Below are positions 15,028 through 20,897 of a stretch of DNA of 27,953 bases, piece after piece. Source of the DNA: Candidatus Wildermuthbacteria bacterium RIFCSPHIGHO2_12_FULL_40_12 (GTDB lineage Bacteria; Patescibacteriota; Minisyncoccia; Minisyncoccales; 2-12-FULL-40-12). The DNA lies in the NCBI GenBank assembly GCA_001823315.1, contig MHUC01000015.1, positions 2,106-30,058 on the forward strand, read 5' to 3'. The position numbers were made by a program, and so were the translations under genes. How positions within the stretch are numbered: position 1 is the stretch's first letter; each line of letters begins with the position of its first letter. The notes beneath the pieces are model-generated. The model did not search any database. It saw only the letters and a list, made by a program, of their open reading frames with translations, and was not told the origin of the DNA.

Positions 15028-15083
15028 CGCAGTAGGATGATCGCAAAAGAAAAAAGAGGTAGCAAGCTACCTCCTTCAACCAT
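15024..15083 (-). CDS. Possible 19-aa leader peptide overlapping an attenuator hairpin
   Basis: An ORF beginning MVEGGSLLPLFSFAIILLR ends in TGA that overlaps the ATG of the 130-aa gene. The ATG (15081-15083) is 10-15 bases downstream of a likely start site, with AAGGA upstream inside a small palindrome (AAGGA-TGG-TCCTT). The intrinsic-terminator hairpin at 15056-15073 and its T tract lie entirely inside the ORF, as in translation-coupled attenuators. No run of a single amino acid codon stands out apart from Leu and Phe. Confidence 0.35.
   Translation of the reverse strand: MVEGGSLLPLFSFAIILLR
15045..15073 (-). terminator. Terminator/attenuator hairpin ahead of the 130-aa gene
   Basis: GAGGTAGC and GCTACCTC (15056-15073) form a perfect 8-bp stem with a two-base loop, followed on the minus strand by TTTTTTCTTTT. 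It is only functional as a terminator on the minus strand and lies 18 bp upstream of the 130-aa gene's ATG. Confidence 0.78.
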
Positions 15084-15328
15084 AAAGGACCATCCTTCTA
15101 TCGTATCATCTAATTTCAGACGATTCTCTCTATCCCAAGCGTGCTCGGGACAAAAAAGAATCATCTAGAAACTAGGACAACAGACACGTCAGAAAGAAAA
15201 AGTCCTAAAAGTTCGAAAAGAACAGGAAAAACTGAAAAGTAAGATAACAGGGAAAGAATTAATGAATGGTCTTCACCAATTCTCTCCCCATTAATCTATT
15301 TTCAATGTACTTCCCTCTTTCCACCTCC
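15084..15328 (-). other. About 245-base gene-free stretch: transcribed leader or ncRNA candidate
   Basis: It lies between a strong minus-strand promoter (15329-15356) and the terminator at 15045-15073 and has no convincing ORF. A transcript would run about 270-280 bases. Near its 5' end ATTAATG...CATTAAT with an inner GAATTGGT/ACCATTC pairing (about 15261-15298) predicts a hairpin. I find no hallmarks of tmRNA, RNase P, SRP or 6S RNA. Confidence 0.4.
15100..15108 (-). promoter_or_regulatory. Extended -10 element upstream of the leader peptide
   Basis: On the minus strand TGATACGAT with the surrounding GATGATACGATA, identical over 12 bases to the -10 region of the 161-aa gene. The -35 position (GAGAAT, 15123-15128) is poor, so this is a tentative second promoter. 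Confidence 0.4.
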
Positions 15329-15356
15329 ATTATAGCAAATGCACATATTTTGTCAA
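15329..15356 (-). promoter_or_regulatory. Strong minus-strand promoter of a divergent pair
   Basis: On the minus strand TTGACA (15351-15356), 16-bp spacer ending in TGC, TATAAT (15329-15334): both hexamers perfect with an extended -10. Its -35 lies only 9 bp from the -35 of the plus-strand promoter at 15366. Confidence 0.78.
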
Positions 15357-15365
15357 TAGCTGGCT

Positions 15366-15394
15366 TTGACGATATAATCTTAATCTGTTATTGT
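15366..15394 (+). promoter_or_regulatory. Plus-strand promoter of the 65-aa membrane peptide
   Basis: TTGACG (15366-15371), 17-bp spacer ending in TGT, TATTGT (15389-15394). It is divergent from and almost touching the minus-strand promoter at 15329-15356. AATCTGTTA at the -10 recurs in the next plus-strand promoter. Confidence 0.65.
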
Positions 15395-15433
15395 TAATAC
15401 AGTTCAACCCGACCAAAAATAGGAGGCAAATAA

Positions 15434-15631
15434 ATGGAAATTTTTGTGAAGTGGTTTCTTTCGGTTGTGACGATCGCCCTAATTTTCAAGTTATGCGGAA
15501 TTCAATTTAATATAATCTTTGCGATTCTGACGGCATATTCGCTGGTTTTCCTCGTCCTGAATATCGCGAAAATATGGCTAAAAGCCCAATCCCCGGCAAG
15601 AGATTACGATTTCACAGACAAAGACCAGTAG
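15434..15631 (+). CDS. Orphan small membrane protein, 65 aa
   Basis: I do not recognise this protein. It has two hydrophobic segments (residues about 5-24 and 25-48) and a hydrophilic tail (KAQSPARDYDFTDKDQ), so both ends are probably on the same side of the membrane. The start is well supported by AGGAGG seven bases before the ATG. It has its own promoter (15366-15394) and terminator (15660-15690), a one-gene unit transcribed divergently from the 130-aa gene and probably sharing control with it. Confidence 0.75.
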   Translation: MEIFVKWFLSVVTIALIFKLCGIQFNIIFAILTAYSLVFLVLNIAKIWLKAQSPARDYDFTDKDQ

Positions 15632-15659
15632 CCGGAAAACAATGAAAGAACCTCCATTC

Positions 15660-15690
15660 ACCCCTGCCAAAAACAGGGGTTTTATTTTTG
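15660..15690 (+). terminator. Intrinsic terminator of the 65-aa membrane protein gene
   Basis: ACCCCTG (15660-15666) pairs with CAGGGGT (15674-15680) around a seven-base loop and is followed by TTTATTTTTG. Confidence 0.88.
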
Positions 15691-15766
15691 GAAAATCTGC
15701 CATTTTTTTTCATAAAATCGTTTCTTAATGAAGAAGAACTGAAATACGAGCTGACGGCAACGCGTC

Positions 15767-15795
15767 TTGCAGGACGATAAATAATCTGTTACGAT
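15767..15795 (+). promoter_or_regulatory. Promoter of the 267-aa coiled-coil gene
   Basis: TTGCAG (15767-15772), 17-bp spacer ending in TGT, TACGAT (15790-15795): an extended -10 with a weak -35. TACGAT with a TGn is shared with the 161-aa and leader-peptide promoters. Confidence 0.5.
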
Positions 15796-15836
15796 ATTAA
15801 AACCGCTCATTTCATTAAAAATAAGGAGGTGTCGTA

Positions 15837-16640
15837 ATGACACAGGAAGTCACAACTGATAAATCCGCCCAGGCAACGGATTTCGTTCTAGGTGAAGATT
15901 CGGTCGTCATCGCCGAGGAACAACTCACCGATTCAGAGCCAACAGATCTTGAAAAACACATCCAAGGGCTTGAGCTGACGATATTGCACTTGGAAGAACA
16001 GATTGAAGGACTCGAGGAAACTCAAGAAGAACAGGTCGCGGAACTCAAAGCGACGCACCAAAAGGAGGTTGACGCCCTGAAAGCGTTGGTTGCCGATCTG
16101 CAAACGCAGATAACAGAATTCGGTAAGACAAATCGAGATATAAAATCTCGACTTAAAAAAACGGGGGAACGGAATCAAGTTCTTGAAAAAGAAATCAGGG
16201 AAAAGGACACAGAGATCAAGTTGGTTATGACAACAGCTGAAAAGTTGCGGGAAAATATAGAAACGCGACTTAAAGATCTCCGGGAACGCGCCCGAATGGC
16301 GATAGAGCTTCTTAATGAAGCTCCTGAAGAAACTTTAACAAGAAAAGAGGACACAGTAACGCCAACGGGCACCAAAGTTCTCTTGTGTGTTCCCAACAAT
16401 AAAATCGGGCAAGACGAAATCAAGAAACTCAAGGAAGAACTCCCCGGAATTACGTTTCAAATCTGTGTGGTTTCGAAAACAACGGCTCAACTTCCACAAG
16501 CAGATCTGTACGTGACGCATAAAACACTCGACCGTCACTCCGTCACGAACCACTTAAAGAAGCTGAAGCCCAAAGCAACTTTTATTCATTACGAGAATAA
16601 GCACCAGATAATATCTGCTATTATCGCGAAAACAAGATGA
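15837..16640 (+). CDS. Coiled-coil protein with C-terminal DUF2325-like alpha/beta domain
   Basis: A 267-aa soluble protein. Residues 1-35 are acidic and disordered-looking. About 36-165 form a long coiled coil of Glu/Leu/Lys heptads (EKHIQGLELTILHLEEQIEG and on). About 172-267 form a small alpha/beta domain: TKVLLCVPNN, LPQADLYVTHKTLDRHSV, LKPKATFIHYENKHQIISAI. The pattern of a VLLC strand, an ADLYVTH strand followed by a His-containing helix, and a final strand resembles DUF2325, though I cannot confirm it. DUF2325 function is unknown. The start is very secure (AAGGAGGT before ATG). Own promoter and terminator make it a one-gene unit. It has no signal peptide. Confidence 0.75.
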   Translation: MTQEVTTDKSAQATDFVLGEDSVVIAEEQLTDSEPTDLEKHIQGLELTILHLEEQIEGLEETQEEQVAELKATHQKEVDALKALVADLQTQITEFGKTNRDIKSRLKKTGERNQVLEKEIREKDTEIKLVMTTAEKLRENIETRLKDLRERARMAIELLNEAPEETLTRKEDTVTPTGTKVLLCVPNNKIGQDEIKKLKEELPGITFQICVVSKTTAQLPQADLYVTHKTLDRHSVTNHLKKLKPKATFIHYENKHQIISAIIAKTR

Positions 16641-16651
16641 AACTAATAAAC

Positions 16652-16677
16652 AAGCCCCGCCCCGGCGGAGCTTTTTT
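16652..16677 (+). terminator. Intrinsic terminator of the 267-aa gene, possibly bidirectional
   Basis: AAGC-CCCGCC pairs with GGCGG-AGCTT (16652-16673, one mismatch), followed by TTTTTTC on plus. On minus it is followed by TTGTTTATTA, so it could also stop transcripts of the convergent gene ending at 16700. Confidence 0.82.
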
Positions 16678-16699
16678 CATTTTACAAACAGCACGATCG

Positions 16700-17143
16700 T
16701 CAAATAATTTTATTCAAATCTCCGCCGATAACAATTGACTTCACTCCCAACAACTCTTCTTTGTATGATAATTCTGGAATTTCGTTTAGAAAGTAAATCT
16801 TTTTCTTCAAAAAGAAAGCTAAGCCAATCTCCATTAAAGTATTACCGCCAATATATCCTGGAACGCCATTCTTTTCATAATTCAAAACCAAAATAGCATC
16901 AGCCCATTCTATTTTCTTGAAATGATTCATTATCGCCTCTGATTTTCTATCCCAAACCCAATTTTCTTTGTCATTCGCCATTTTTCGAATATCGTAATAC
17001 TTCTTTACCGAGATTTCTTCTCCTCTTTCGTCTATAACTTTCTCGGGAGGCAATTGCACTTTACGTCCCATTACCTCCAGATCTTGTTTAATTTTTTGCA
17101 TCTCGTCATAAAATGCAATACTGCCACAAATTGTTATTCTCAT
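16700..17143 (-). CDS. Nucleoside 2-deoxyribosyltransferase-like protein
   Basis: A 147-aa Rossmann-like protein starting MRITICGSIAFYDEM, the first strand and loop of the nucleoside 2-deoxyribosyltransferase / DUF4406-like fold. ADAILVLNYEKNGVPGYIGGNTLMEIGLAF (about 81-110) contains the Asn and Glu of the family's nucleotide-binding and catalytic region. KKKIYFLNEIP follows. Enzymes of this fold cleave or exchange N-glycosidic bonds of nucleosides or nucleotides; the substrate here is unknown. It ends convergently with the 267-aa gene. The ATG has no SD. The 228 bp upstream hold no gene I can support. Confidence 0.7.
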   Translation of the reverse strand: MRITICGSIAFYDEMQKIKQDLEVMGRKVQLPPEKVIDERGEEISVKKYYDIRKMANDKENWVWDRKSEAIMNHFKKIEWADAILVLNYEKNGVPGYIGGNTLMEIGLAFFLKKKIYFLNEIPELSYKEELLGVKSIVIGGDLNKII

Positions 17144-17371
17144 GAATTTAATATTTAAAAATGAATATCTTTACGAAACGTCTAAAGATCTTGATGGCGA
17201 AGCAAAGCTGTTGAAGAGGGCATTTCGAACCCGGCTAGCTAATAGAAGCACTTCATCACGAACATAGTTGGCTGGGGATAATTAGGCGCAGCTGGGAAAA
17301 ATCCTGTATATAATACTACAGCTGACACCGTGCTCTCTGAAACATTTTTGCGTAGCGACCCAAAGACAATA
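17144..17371. other. 228-bp gene-free stretch, probably decayed
   Basis: All frames are interrupted. It includes a T-loop-like CGGGTTCGAAATGCC on minus without the rest of a tRNA, and CTGTATATAATACTACAG (17304-17321). It has no promoter-terminator pair or recognisable RNA. Confidence 0.4.
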
Positions 17372-17908
17372 TCAAGAATAATGCTCTGAATTGCGCAAAT
17401 GAAGTAAGGCTGTTATAACTGCTATTTTGCTGTACATTTTTCTATTGATCACTCCTCCTGTCAAAATACCGATCACTCCTTCTGCCCTGCCAACCCTCGG
17501 ATTATCAGTAATGCCCATTTCCCTTGCGGCGTCATCAACCTCGTAGTTATTTTTAAAAATCAAATCAATAAGCTTTTTGGGATATTCAAACATTGGAGAA
17601 GCGCCAATGTGATATTCTTTTCCGTCATATATAGCACACATACAAACATCCATATACCCGCTTTTGGTATTGGGCACGGGGAAAATCCCACTCTCCAATC
17701 CTACAGAGTAATCGCAATTGCCAAATGCATTTTTTGCCCTATTTATTGCTCCACGAATAGTTTCTTCTAGGGTCTTGGGCTGGTTTGAAACTTCAGAATC
17801 CGCTTCTACGGAAACGATCTCTACTCCATCAAATTCTTTATACTCTGAAAAAGCATCTCTAACCGCTCCTACCTTTATTTCATTTTTTGAACCGACTTTT
17901 ATTTTCAT
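17372..17908 (-). CDS. Inosine/xanthosine triphosphatase (DUF84 family)
   Basis: A 178-aa house-cleaning NTPase that hydrolyses non-canonical purine triphosphates (ITP, XTP). It starts with the fold's MKIKVGSKNEIKVGAVRDAF. It has the DUF84 EVSNQP (39-44, usually VSxQP), GLESGI (70-75) and DNPRVGRAEGVIGILTGG. Length is normal for the family. The ATG overlaps the uppP stop as ATGA (17905-17908), so the two genes form an operon and are probably coupled. Confidence 0.87.
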   Translation of the reverse strand: MKIKVGSKNEIKVGAVRDAFSEYKEFDGVEIVSVEADSEVSNQPKTLEETIRGAINRAKNAFGNCDYSVGLESGIFPVPNTKSGYMDVCMCAIYDGKEYHIGASPMFEYPKKLIDLIFKNNYEVDDAAREMGITDNPRVGRAEGVIGILTGGVINRKMYSKIAVITALLHLRNSEHYS

Positions 17909-18681
17909 AAAATAAAAAGTAAGAATAATAGAACAATGATGATTCTATATATACCAAAAGAAATAAAAGTATGGTTTTGGATAAATCGCAAAAGCCACTT
18001 TATGCTAACCATTGCCGCAAAAAAAGAAACAATAAAGCCGAACGCCAACAGATGAAATTGATTTAACGAGAAAACGCCGGCGCTTTTCCATAAATCAAAA
18101 ATTGTTGCCGCCGCCATTGTCGGCACCGCCAGCAAAAATGAAAATTCAACAATGGTTTTCCTGCTAACGCCCATTGCCAATCCCCCAATAATCGTTGCCG
18201 CCGCTCTCGAAACCCCCGGAATCATTGCGATAGATTGAACCGTTCCAATAATAAAAGCTTTTGGATAGCTGATACTATTTAGCCCTTCGCCATTGGCTCT
18301 TTGTTCTTTGCTTCTATGCCAAAGCTCAAAAATAATCAAAACGATACCGCCAAGCAAAAGCGACCAAATCACAAGCTGAACATTTGAAAGAAGAACTTCT
18401 TTCATTGTCTTATAAAATATAAATCCCAAAATCGCGGTAGGCAAAAAAGCAACCGCTACCTTTTTCCAGATTTCTTTGTCGCTAATAACCCGTTTCCAAT
18501 ATAAGACAACGACTGCCAAAATCGCTCCTAATTGAATGGCGATTTCAAAACTTTTAAGAAAGTTTGAGTCGGCAATGCCTAAAAACCGGCTCGTTAAAAT
18601 CAGATGCCCGGTTGAAGAAATAGGCAAAAATTCCGTTATGCCTTCAACCACGCCCAAAATTAAAACTTGAATAAAATCCAT
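17905..18681 (-). CDS. uppP: Undecaprenyl-diphosphatase UppP (BacA)
   Basis: A 258-aa polytopic membrane enzyme that removes a phosphate from undecaprenyl diphosphate to recycle the lipid carrier for peptidoglycan and other glycans. EGITEFLPISSTGHLIL (13-29) and PGVSRAAATIIGGLAMG (about 154-170) are the two signature blocks carrying the catalytic Glu, Ser, His and Arg. About seven or eight hydrophobic helices follow the family pattern. The ATG has no SD; the DUF84 gene overlaps its 3' end by 4 bp. Confidence 0.95.
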   Translation of the reverse strand: MDFIQVLILGVVEGITEFLPISSTGHLILTSRFLGIADSNFLKSFEIAIQLGAILAVVVLYWKRVISDKEIWKKVAVAFLPTAILGFIFYKTMKEVLLSNVQLVIWSLLLGGIVLIIFELWHRSKEQRANGEGLNSISYPKAFIIGTVQSIAMIPGVSRAAATIIGGLAMGVSRKTIVEFSFLLAVPTMAAATIFDLWKSAGVFSLNQFHLLAFGFIVSFFAAMVSIKWLLRFIQNHTFISFGIYRIIIVLLFLLFIL

Positions 18682-18827
18682 ACTTGACCGCCCCGTCTAA
18701 TAAAAAGACAGACGGCTGGCGGGATTATTGTATTCTATCATAATCGTTAGATATGGGAAAAATCCGACTTTGACTTTCTACGGACTTTATGCGAATCTGA
18801 TAATAGCTCTCAAGAAGGAGGCAGATT

Positions 18828-19025
18828 ATGCCAATATGGCTCACTGTCGCATTGATTATTTGGAGCATCTGTTCCGTGCTGGTGGCTGCGGTAATATCCG
18901 TAGAACCCGAAAAAACCAAATACTCTAAATGGTGGCTTGGCCTCTGCATCATTGGAGGCCCTATCACCATGGTAATGCATGTGATAGGAATAATCCAAAT
19001 CATTGCAGAAGTTGAATCAAAGTAA
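18828..19025 (+). CDS. Orphan small membrane protein, 65 aa
   Basis: I do not recognise this protein. It has two membrane spans (residues about 2-24 and 35-60) joined by a charged loop (SVEPEKTKYSK), with a short acidic tail. The start is firm: AAGGAGG six bases before the ATG. A GATAAT -10-like box (18799-18804) lies just upstream, with TTGACT (18770-18775) too far away at 23 bp. It ends at a strong bidirectional terminator. A longer frame on the opposite strand (18725-19192) is rejected because this one has the SD and terminator. Confidence 0.72.
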   Translation: MPIWLTVALIIWSICSVLVAAVISVEPEKTKYSKWWLGLCIIGGPITMVMHVIGIIQIIAEVESK

Positions 19026-19049
19026 TATCCACAAAAAACAAAAACTAAA

Positions 19050-19080
19050 AGCCCCCGAATCAAATCGAGGGCTGTTTTAT
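19050..19080 (+). terminator. Bidirectional terminator between the 65-aa gene and msrB
   Basis: AGCCCCCGA (19050-19058) pairs with TCGAGGGCT (19065-19073), one mismatch, followed by GTTTTATT on plus and by TTTTAGTTTTTG on minus. It serves both convergent genes. Confidence 0.85.
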
Positions 19081-19100
19081 TACTGTGGTAGATTAAAGAA

Positions 19101-19481
19101 TTAATTCTTTTTGGATTTCTCCAATTCCAAACACACAGAATTGATACAATATCTTTTACCTCCATCCTCTTTCGGACCATCATCAAAAACATGCCCTAAA
19201 TGAGCACTGCATTTTTTACATTTTACTTCGGTTCTCTTCGTTCCCGCACTCAAATCATCCTCCAGTTCAACGTTTTTTGAATTGGCGGGTTCCGTAAAAC
19301 TTGGCCAACCGGTCCCCGAGTCAAACTTGGTATTAGACGAAAAAAGCTCTGCGCCACAAATAGCGCATTTATACATCCCTTTTTCATTGATATTCCAATA
19401 CTTACCGGAAAAAGGCGCTTCCGTCCCCTTTTCTCTCGCCACCCTATATAATTCTTCCGGTAAATCCTTATTTTGCCGCAT
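19101..19481 (-). CDS. msrB: Peptide-methionine (R)-S-oxide reductase MsrB
   Basis: A 126-aa enzyme reducing the R-epimer of methionine sulfoxide in proteins. Zinc-binding pairs are Cys39-x2-Cys42 and Cys88-x2-Cys91. FDSGTGWPSF (53-62) and HLGHVFDDGP (94-103) line the substrate site. RYCINS (110-115) carries the catalytic Cys112. It continues VCLEL rather than ASLRF, adding Cys117. It overlaps msrA by 14 bp (19468-19481), so the pair is co-transcribed and together repairs both epimers. Confidence 0.95.
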   Translation of the reverse strand: MRQNKDLPEELYRVAREKGTEAPFSGKYWNINEKGMYKCAICGAELFSSNTKFDSGTGWPSFTEPANSKNVELEDDLSAGTKRTEVKCKKCSAHLGHVFDDGPKEDGGKRYCINSVCLELEKSKKN

Positions 19482-20001
19482 TTTTTAGCAATTCATTAAA
19501 TTTATTCTTGAGTTTCTCTATTTTCGGACTGATAACAATCTGACAATAAGGAGCTTTTTTATTCTTCTCGTAATAATCCCTATGATATTTCTCTGCCGGA
19601 TAAAATTTATCCAGCGGCTTCGCCTCTGTTACAACATCGCTGCCAAGCTCTTTGATGAAATCTTCCGTCTCTTTCTTCTGCTCTTGAGAAGTATACAGAA
19701 TAATTGAACGGTATTGCGCGCCAATATCGTTACCTTGGCGATTTAAAGTCGTTGAGTCATGCATGGCAAAAAATACCGTTAAAAGATCTTTAAAACTGAT
19801 TTCGTCAGGACTAAATTCAATTTTTACGACTTCGGCGTGGCCGGTTTTACCGCCACAAACTTCTTCATAAGTAGGGTTTTCTGTAATACCGGCGGCATAT
19901 CCCGGCTCAACAGAAATCACCCCTTTTAACATTTTGAAAACCGTTTCCGTACACCAGAAACACCCACCGCCAAACACAATAACGCTATTCATATTTTTCA
20001 T
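19468..20001 (-). CDS. msrA: Peptide-methionine (S)-S-oxide reductase MsrA
   Basis: A 177-aa enzyme reducing the S-epimer of methionine sulfoxide. GGGCFWCTE (11-19) carries catalytic Cys14 and a second Cys17. Family blocks GYAAGITENPTYEEVCGGKTGHAEVV, HDSTTLNRQGNDIGAQYRS and FYPAEKYHRDYY follow. ATG 20001 and an in-frame ATG at 19992 are both possible starts. There is no SD. The 145 bp upstream hold no gene, only decayed-looking sequence with CCTTCGACAAG and GACCTGAGACC. Confidence 0.95.
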   Translation of the reverse strand: MKNMNSVIVFGGGCFWCTETVFKMLKGVISVEPGYAAGITENPTYEEVCGGKTGHAEVVKIEFSPDEISFKDLLTVFFAMHDSTTLNRQGNDIGAQYRSIILYTSQEQKKETEDFIKELGSDVVTEAKPLDKFYPAEKYHRDYYEKNKKAPYCQIVISPKIEKLKNKFNELLKNAAK

Positions 20002-20146
20002 TGTATGTTTTAGCTTAGGTTTTTCCGAATTTAATAAGGTTTAATCCTTCGACAAGTTGTTCAAACTTTGATGAGTTTCCCGTTTGGGACCTGAGACCTT
20101 TTAGGATCGAATGACATGCTTGATGAGTTCGGCATTAACTTCATTT

Positions 20147-20392
20147 TTATGTTTGATTGATTAAGGCCAGTTTTTTGTTTCTATTCCAACCCTTTATTTT
20201 AGTTTCTCGCTGTCTCACCTCTTTTAGAGTTTTAAATTTTTCTGTATATCTCAAAATAACTGGCCTGCGAATTTTAGTGTAATGCGCGCCCCATTTTGAA
20301 TTATTATGTTGTTTTAATCTCTTTTCAAGATTGTTTGTACAACCAACATAAAAAGAACCATCGGCGCACTCAAGAATATAGACGTAAAACAT
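20147..20392 (-). CDS. GIY-YIG domain nuclease-like protein (copy 1)
   Basis: An 81-aa protein that is just a GIY-YIG domain of the UvrC-N/YhbQ kind: YVYILECADGSFYVGCTNNLEKRLKQH (3-29) with the paired Tyr motif YVYIL...YVG and the catalytic Arg25, then HYTKIRRPVIL and the C-terminal EVRQRETKIKGWNRNKKLALI with the metal-binding Glu. The first motif is YIL rather than GIY. It lies about 100 bp downstream of the degenerate tRNA-Gln copy and in the same direction as a second GIY-YIG gene at 20.6-20.9 kb. Cellular targets of these small proteins are poorly known. Confidence 0.85.
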   Translation of the reverse strand: MFYVYILECADGSFYVGCTNNLEKRLKQHNNSKWGAHYTKIRRPVILRYTEKFKTLKEVRQRETKIKGWNRNKKLALINQT

Positions 20393-20452
20393 AATTATAT
20401 CACTTCTACTTCACTGCGGTTCAGCATCAGTGTCTTCTTCTTTTTATTTAAG

Positions 20453-20492
20453 AGTCGCAGACCCTGAGGAGCACTCAAAGTGCGACGAAGGG
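20453..20492. repeat. Hairpin element between GIY-YIG copy 1 and the tRNA copies
   Basis: GTCGCA and TGCGAC enclose a region with GAGGAGCACTC and GCACTCAAAGTGC, two alternative inner stems. It directly adjoins the end of the degenerate tRNA copy. Similar wording (GACCTGAG, CCTTCGAC) occurs at 20,046-20,110, so it may be part of a dispersed palindromic repeat. Confidence 0.45.
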
Positions 20493-20557
20493 CTGCGGGA
20501 CCTGGATTCGAACCAAGATACCATCCTCCAGAGGAATGTGTCCTACTTCACCCCGCC
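20493..20557 (-). pseudogene. Degenerate tRNA-Gln(CUG) copy lacking a normal D-arm
   Basis: From the anticodon arm to the 3' end (20494-20546) this is nearly identical to the intact tRNA-Gln 87 bp away: CTCTGGA anticodon loop and TTCGAAT T-loop retained. The 5' acceptor strand reads GGCGGGG and can still pair with TCCCGCA except at 1-72, but only about 11 bases replace the D-arm region (TGAAGTAGGAC), so no D-stem forms. No CCA is encoded. Confidence 0.75.
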
Positions 20558-20892
20558 AAATTCTTCTTCCTTCCCAAAGCTGCGGGACTTGGATTCGAAC
20601 CAAGATACCATCCTCCAGAGGGATGTGTCCTACCGTTAGACGATCCCGCAGCTTTGGCAATGAATTTTCTAAAAGCACTGCCGCCTTTCCAACTCTTAAC
20701 TTTCTTTTCTTTCTCTCTTGCCTCTTTGATTGTAGTAAAAATTTCAGTATATATTAGTTCCCACGGTCTATCTACTTTTGTTGAAACTACACCTCCGCTA
20801 TTATGCCTTTCTATCCTTTCTTCTGGGTTTAAAACAGTAATACCAATGTAATGTTTACCAACTTTATTTTTTAAAATATAAAGATGTGGCAT
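20548..20892 (-). CDS. GIY-YIG domain nuclease-like protein (copy 2) running into tRNA-Gln
   Basis: From ATG 20892 the frame gives a GIY-YIG domain of about 80 residues: HLYILKNKVGKHYIGIT, NPEERIERHNSG, RPWELIYTE, EAREKEKKVKSWKGGSAFRKFI. After KA it has no stop of its own and continues through the whole tRNA-Gln gene (AGSSNGRTHPSGGWYLGSNP is tRNA read as protein), ending at a TGA in the degenerate tRNA copy (20548-20550). The extra 34 residues are therefore probably not functional domain sequence. Five bases upstream of the ATG lies a remnant with the first 16 bases of the same tRNA. There is no SD. Confidence 0.8.
   Translation of the reverse strand: MPHLYILKNKVGKHYIGITVLNPEERIERHNSGGVVSTKVDRPWELIYTEIFTTIKEAREKEKKVKSWKGGSAFRKFIAKAAGSSNGRTHPSGGWYLGSNPSPAALGRKKNLAG
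20580..20650 (-). tRNA. tRNA-Gln (anticodon CUG)
   Basis: A 71-base gene without encoded CCA. Acceptor TGCGGGA/TCCCGCA with the U1-A72 pair and G73 typical of tRNA-Gln, D-arm GTC-TAACGGTA-GGAC, anticodon stem CATCC/GGATG around CTCTGGA (anticodon CTG), T-arm CTTGG-TTCGAAT-CCAAG. It is read through entirely by the upstream GIY-YIG reading frame. Confidence 0.93.
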
Positions 20893-20897
20893 AAATT

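Noticed and set aside
14873..15079. 68-codon ORF in another frame ahead of the 130-aa gene
   Set aside because: Begins with TTG without SD and has unstructured composition; the alternative frame gives an ATGA-coupled leader.
17218..17245. tRNA-like CGGGTTCGAAATGCC on minus
   Set aside because: Only a T-loop match; T-stem does not pair and no acceptor, D or anticodon arms can be found.
17304..17321. LexA-box-like CTGT-N10-ACAG
   Set aside because: Spacing is two bases longer than the E. coli CTG-N10-CAG box and no promoter or SOS gene follows.
18725..19192. 155-codon minus-strand ORF
   Set aside because: Overlaps msrB and is antisense to the 65-aa gene that has an AAGGAGG SD and a terminator; its sequence shows no family features.
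20494..20633. attL/attR of an integrated element at tRNA-Gln
   Set aside because: The 87-bp period leaves no room for an element and no integrase is present; tandem duplication or GIY-YIG-linked rearrangement fits better.
20430..20757. Plus-strand ORFs over the tRNA-Gln copies
   Set aside because: They are translations of antisense tRNA sequence (WIRTKIPSSRGMCPT type) repeated with the tRNA copies.
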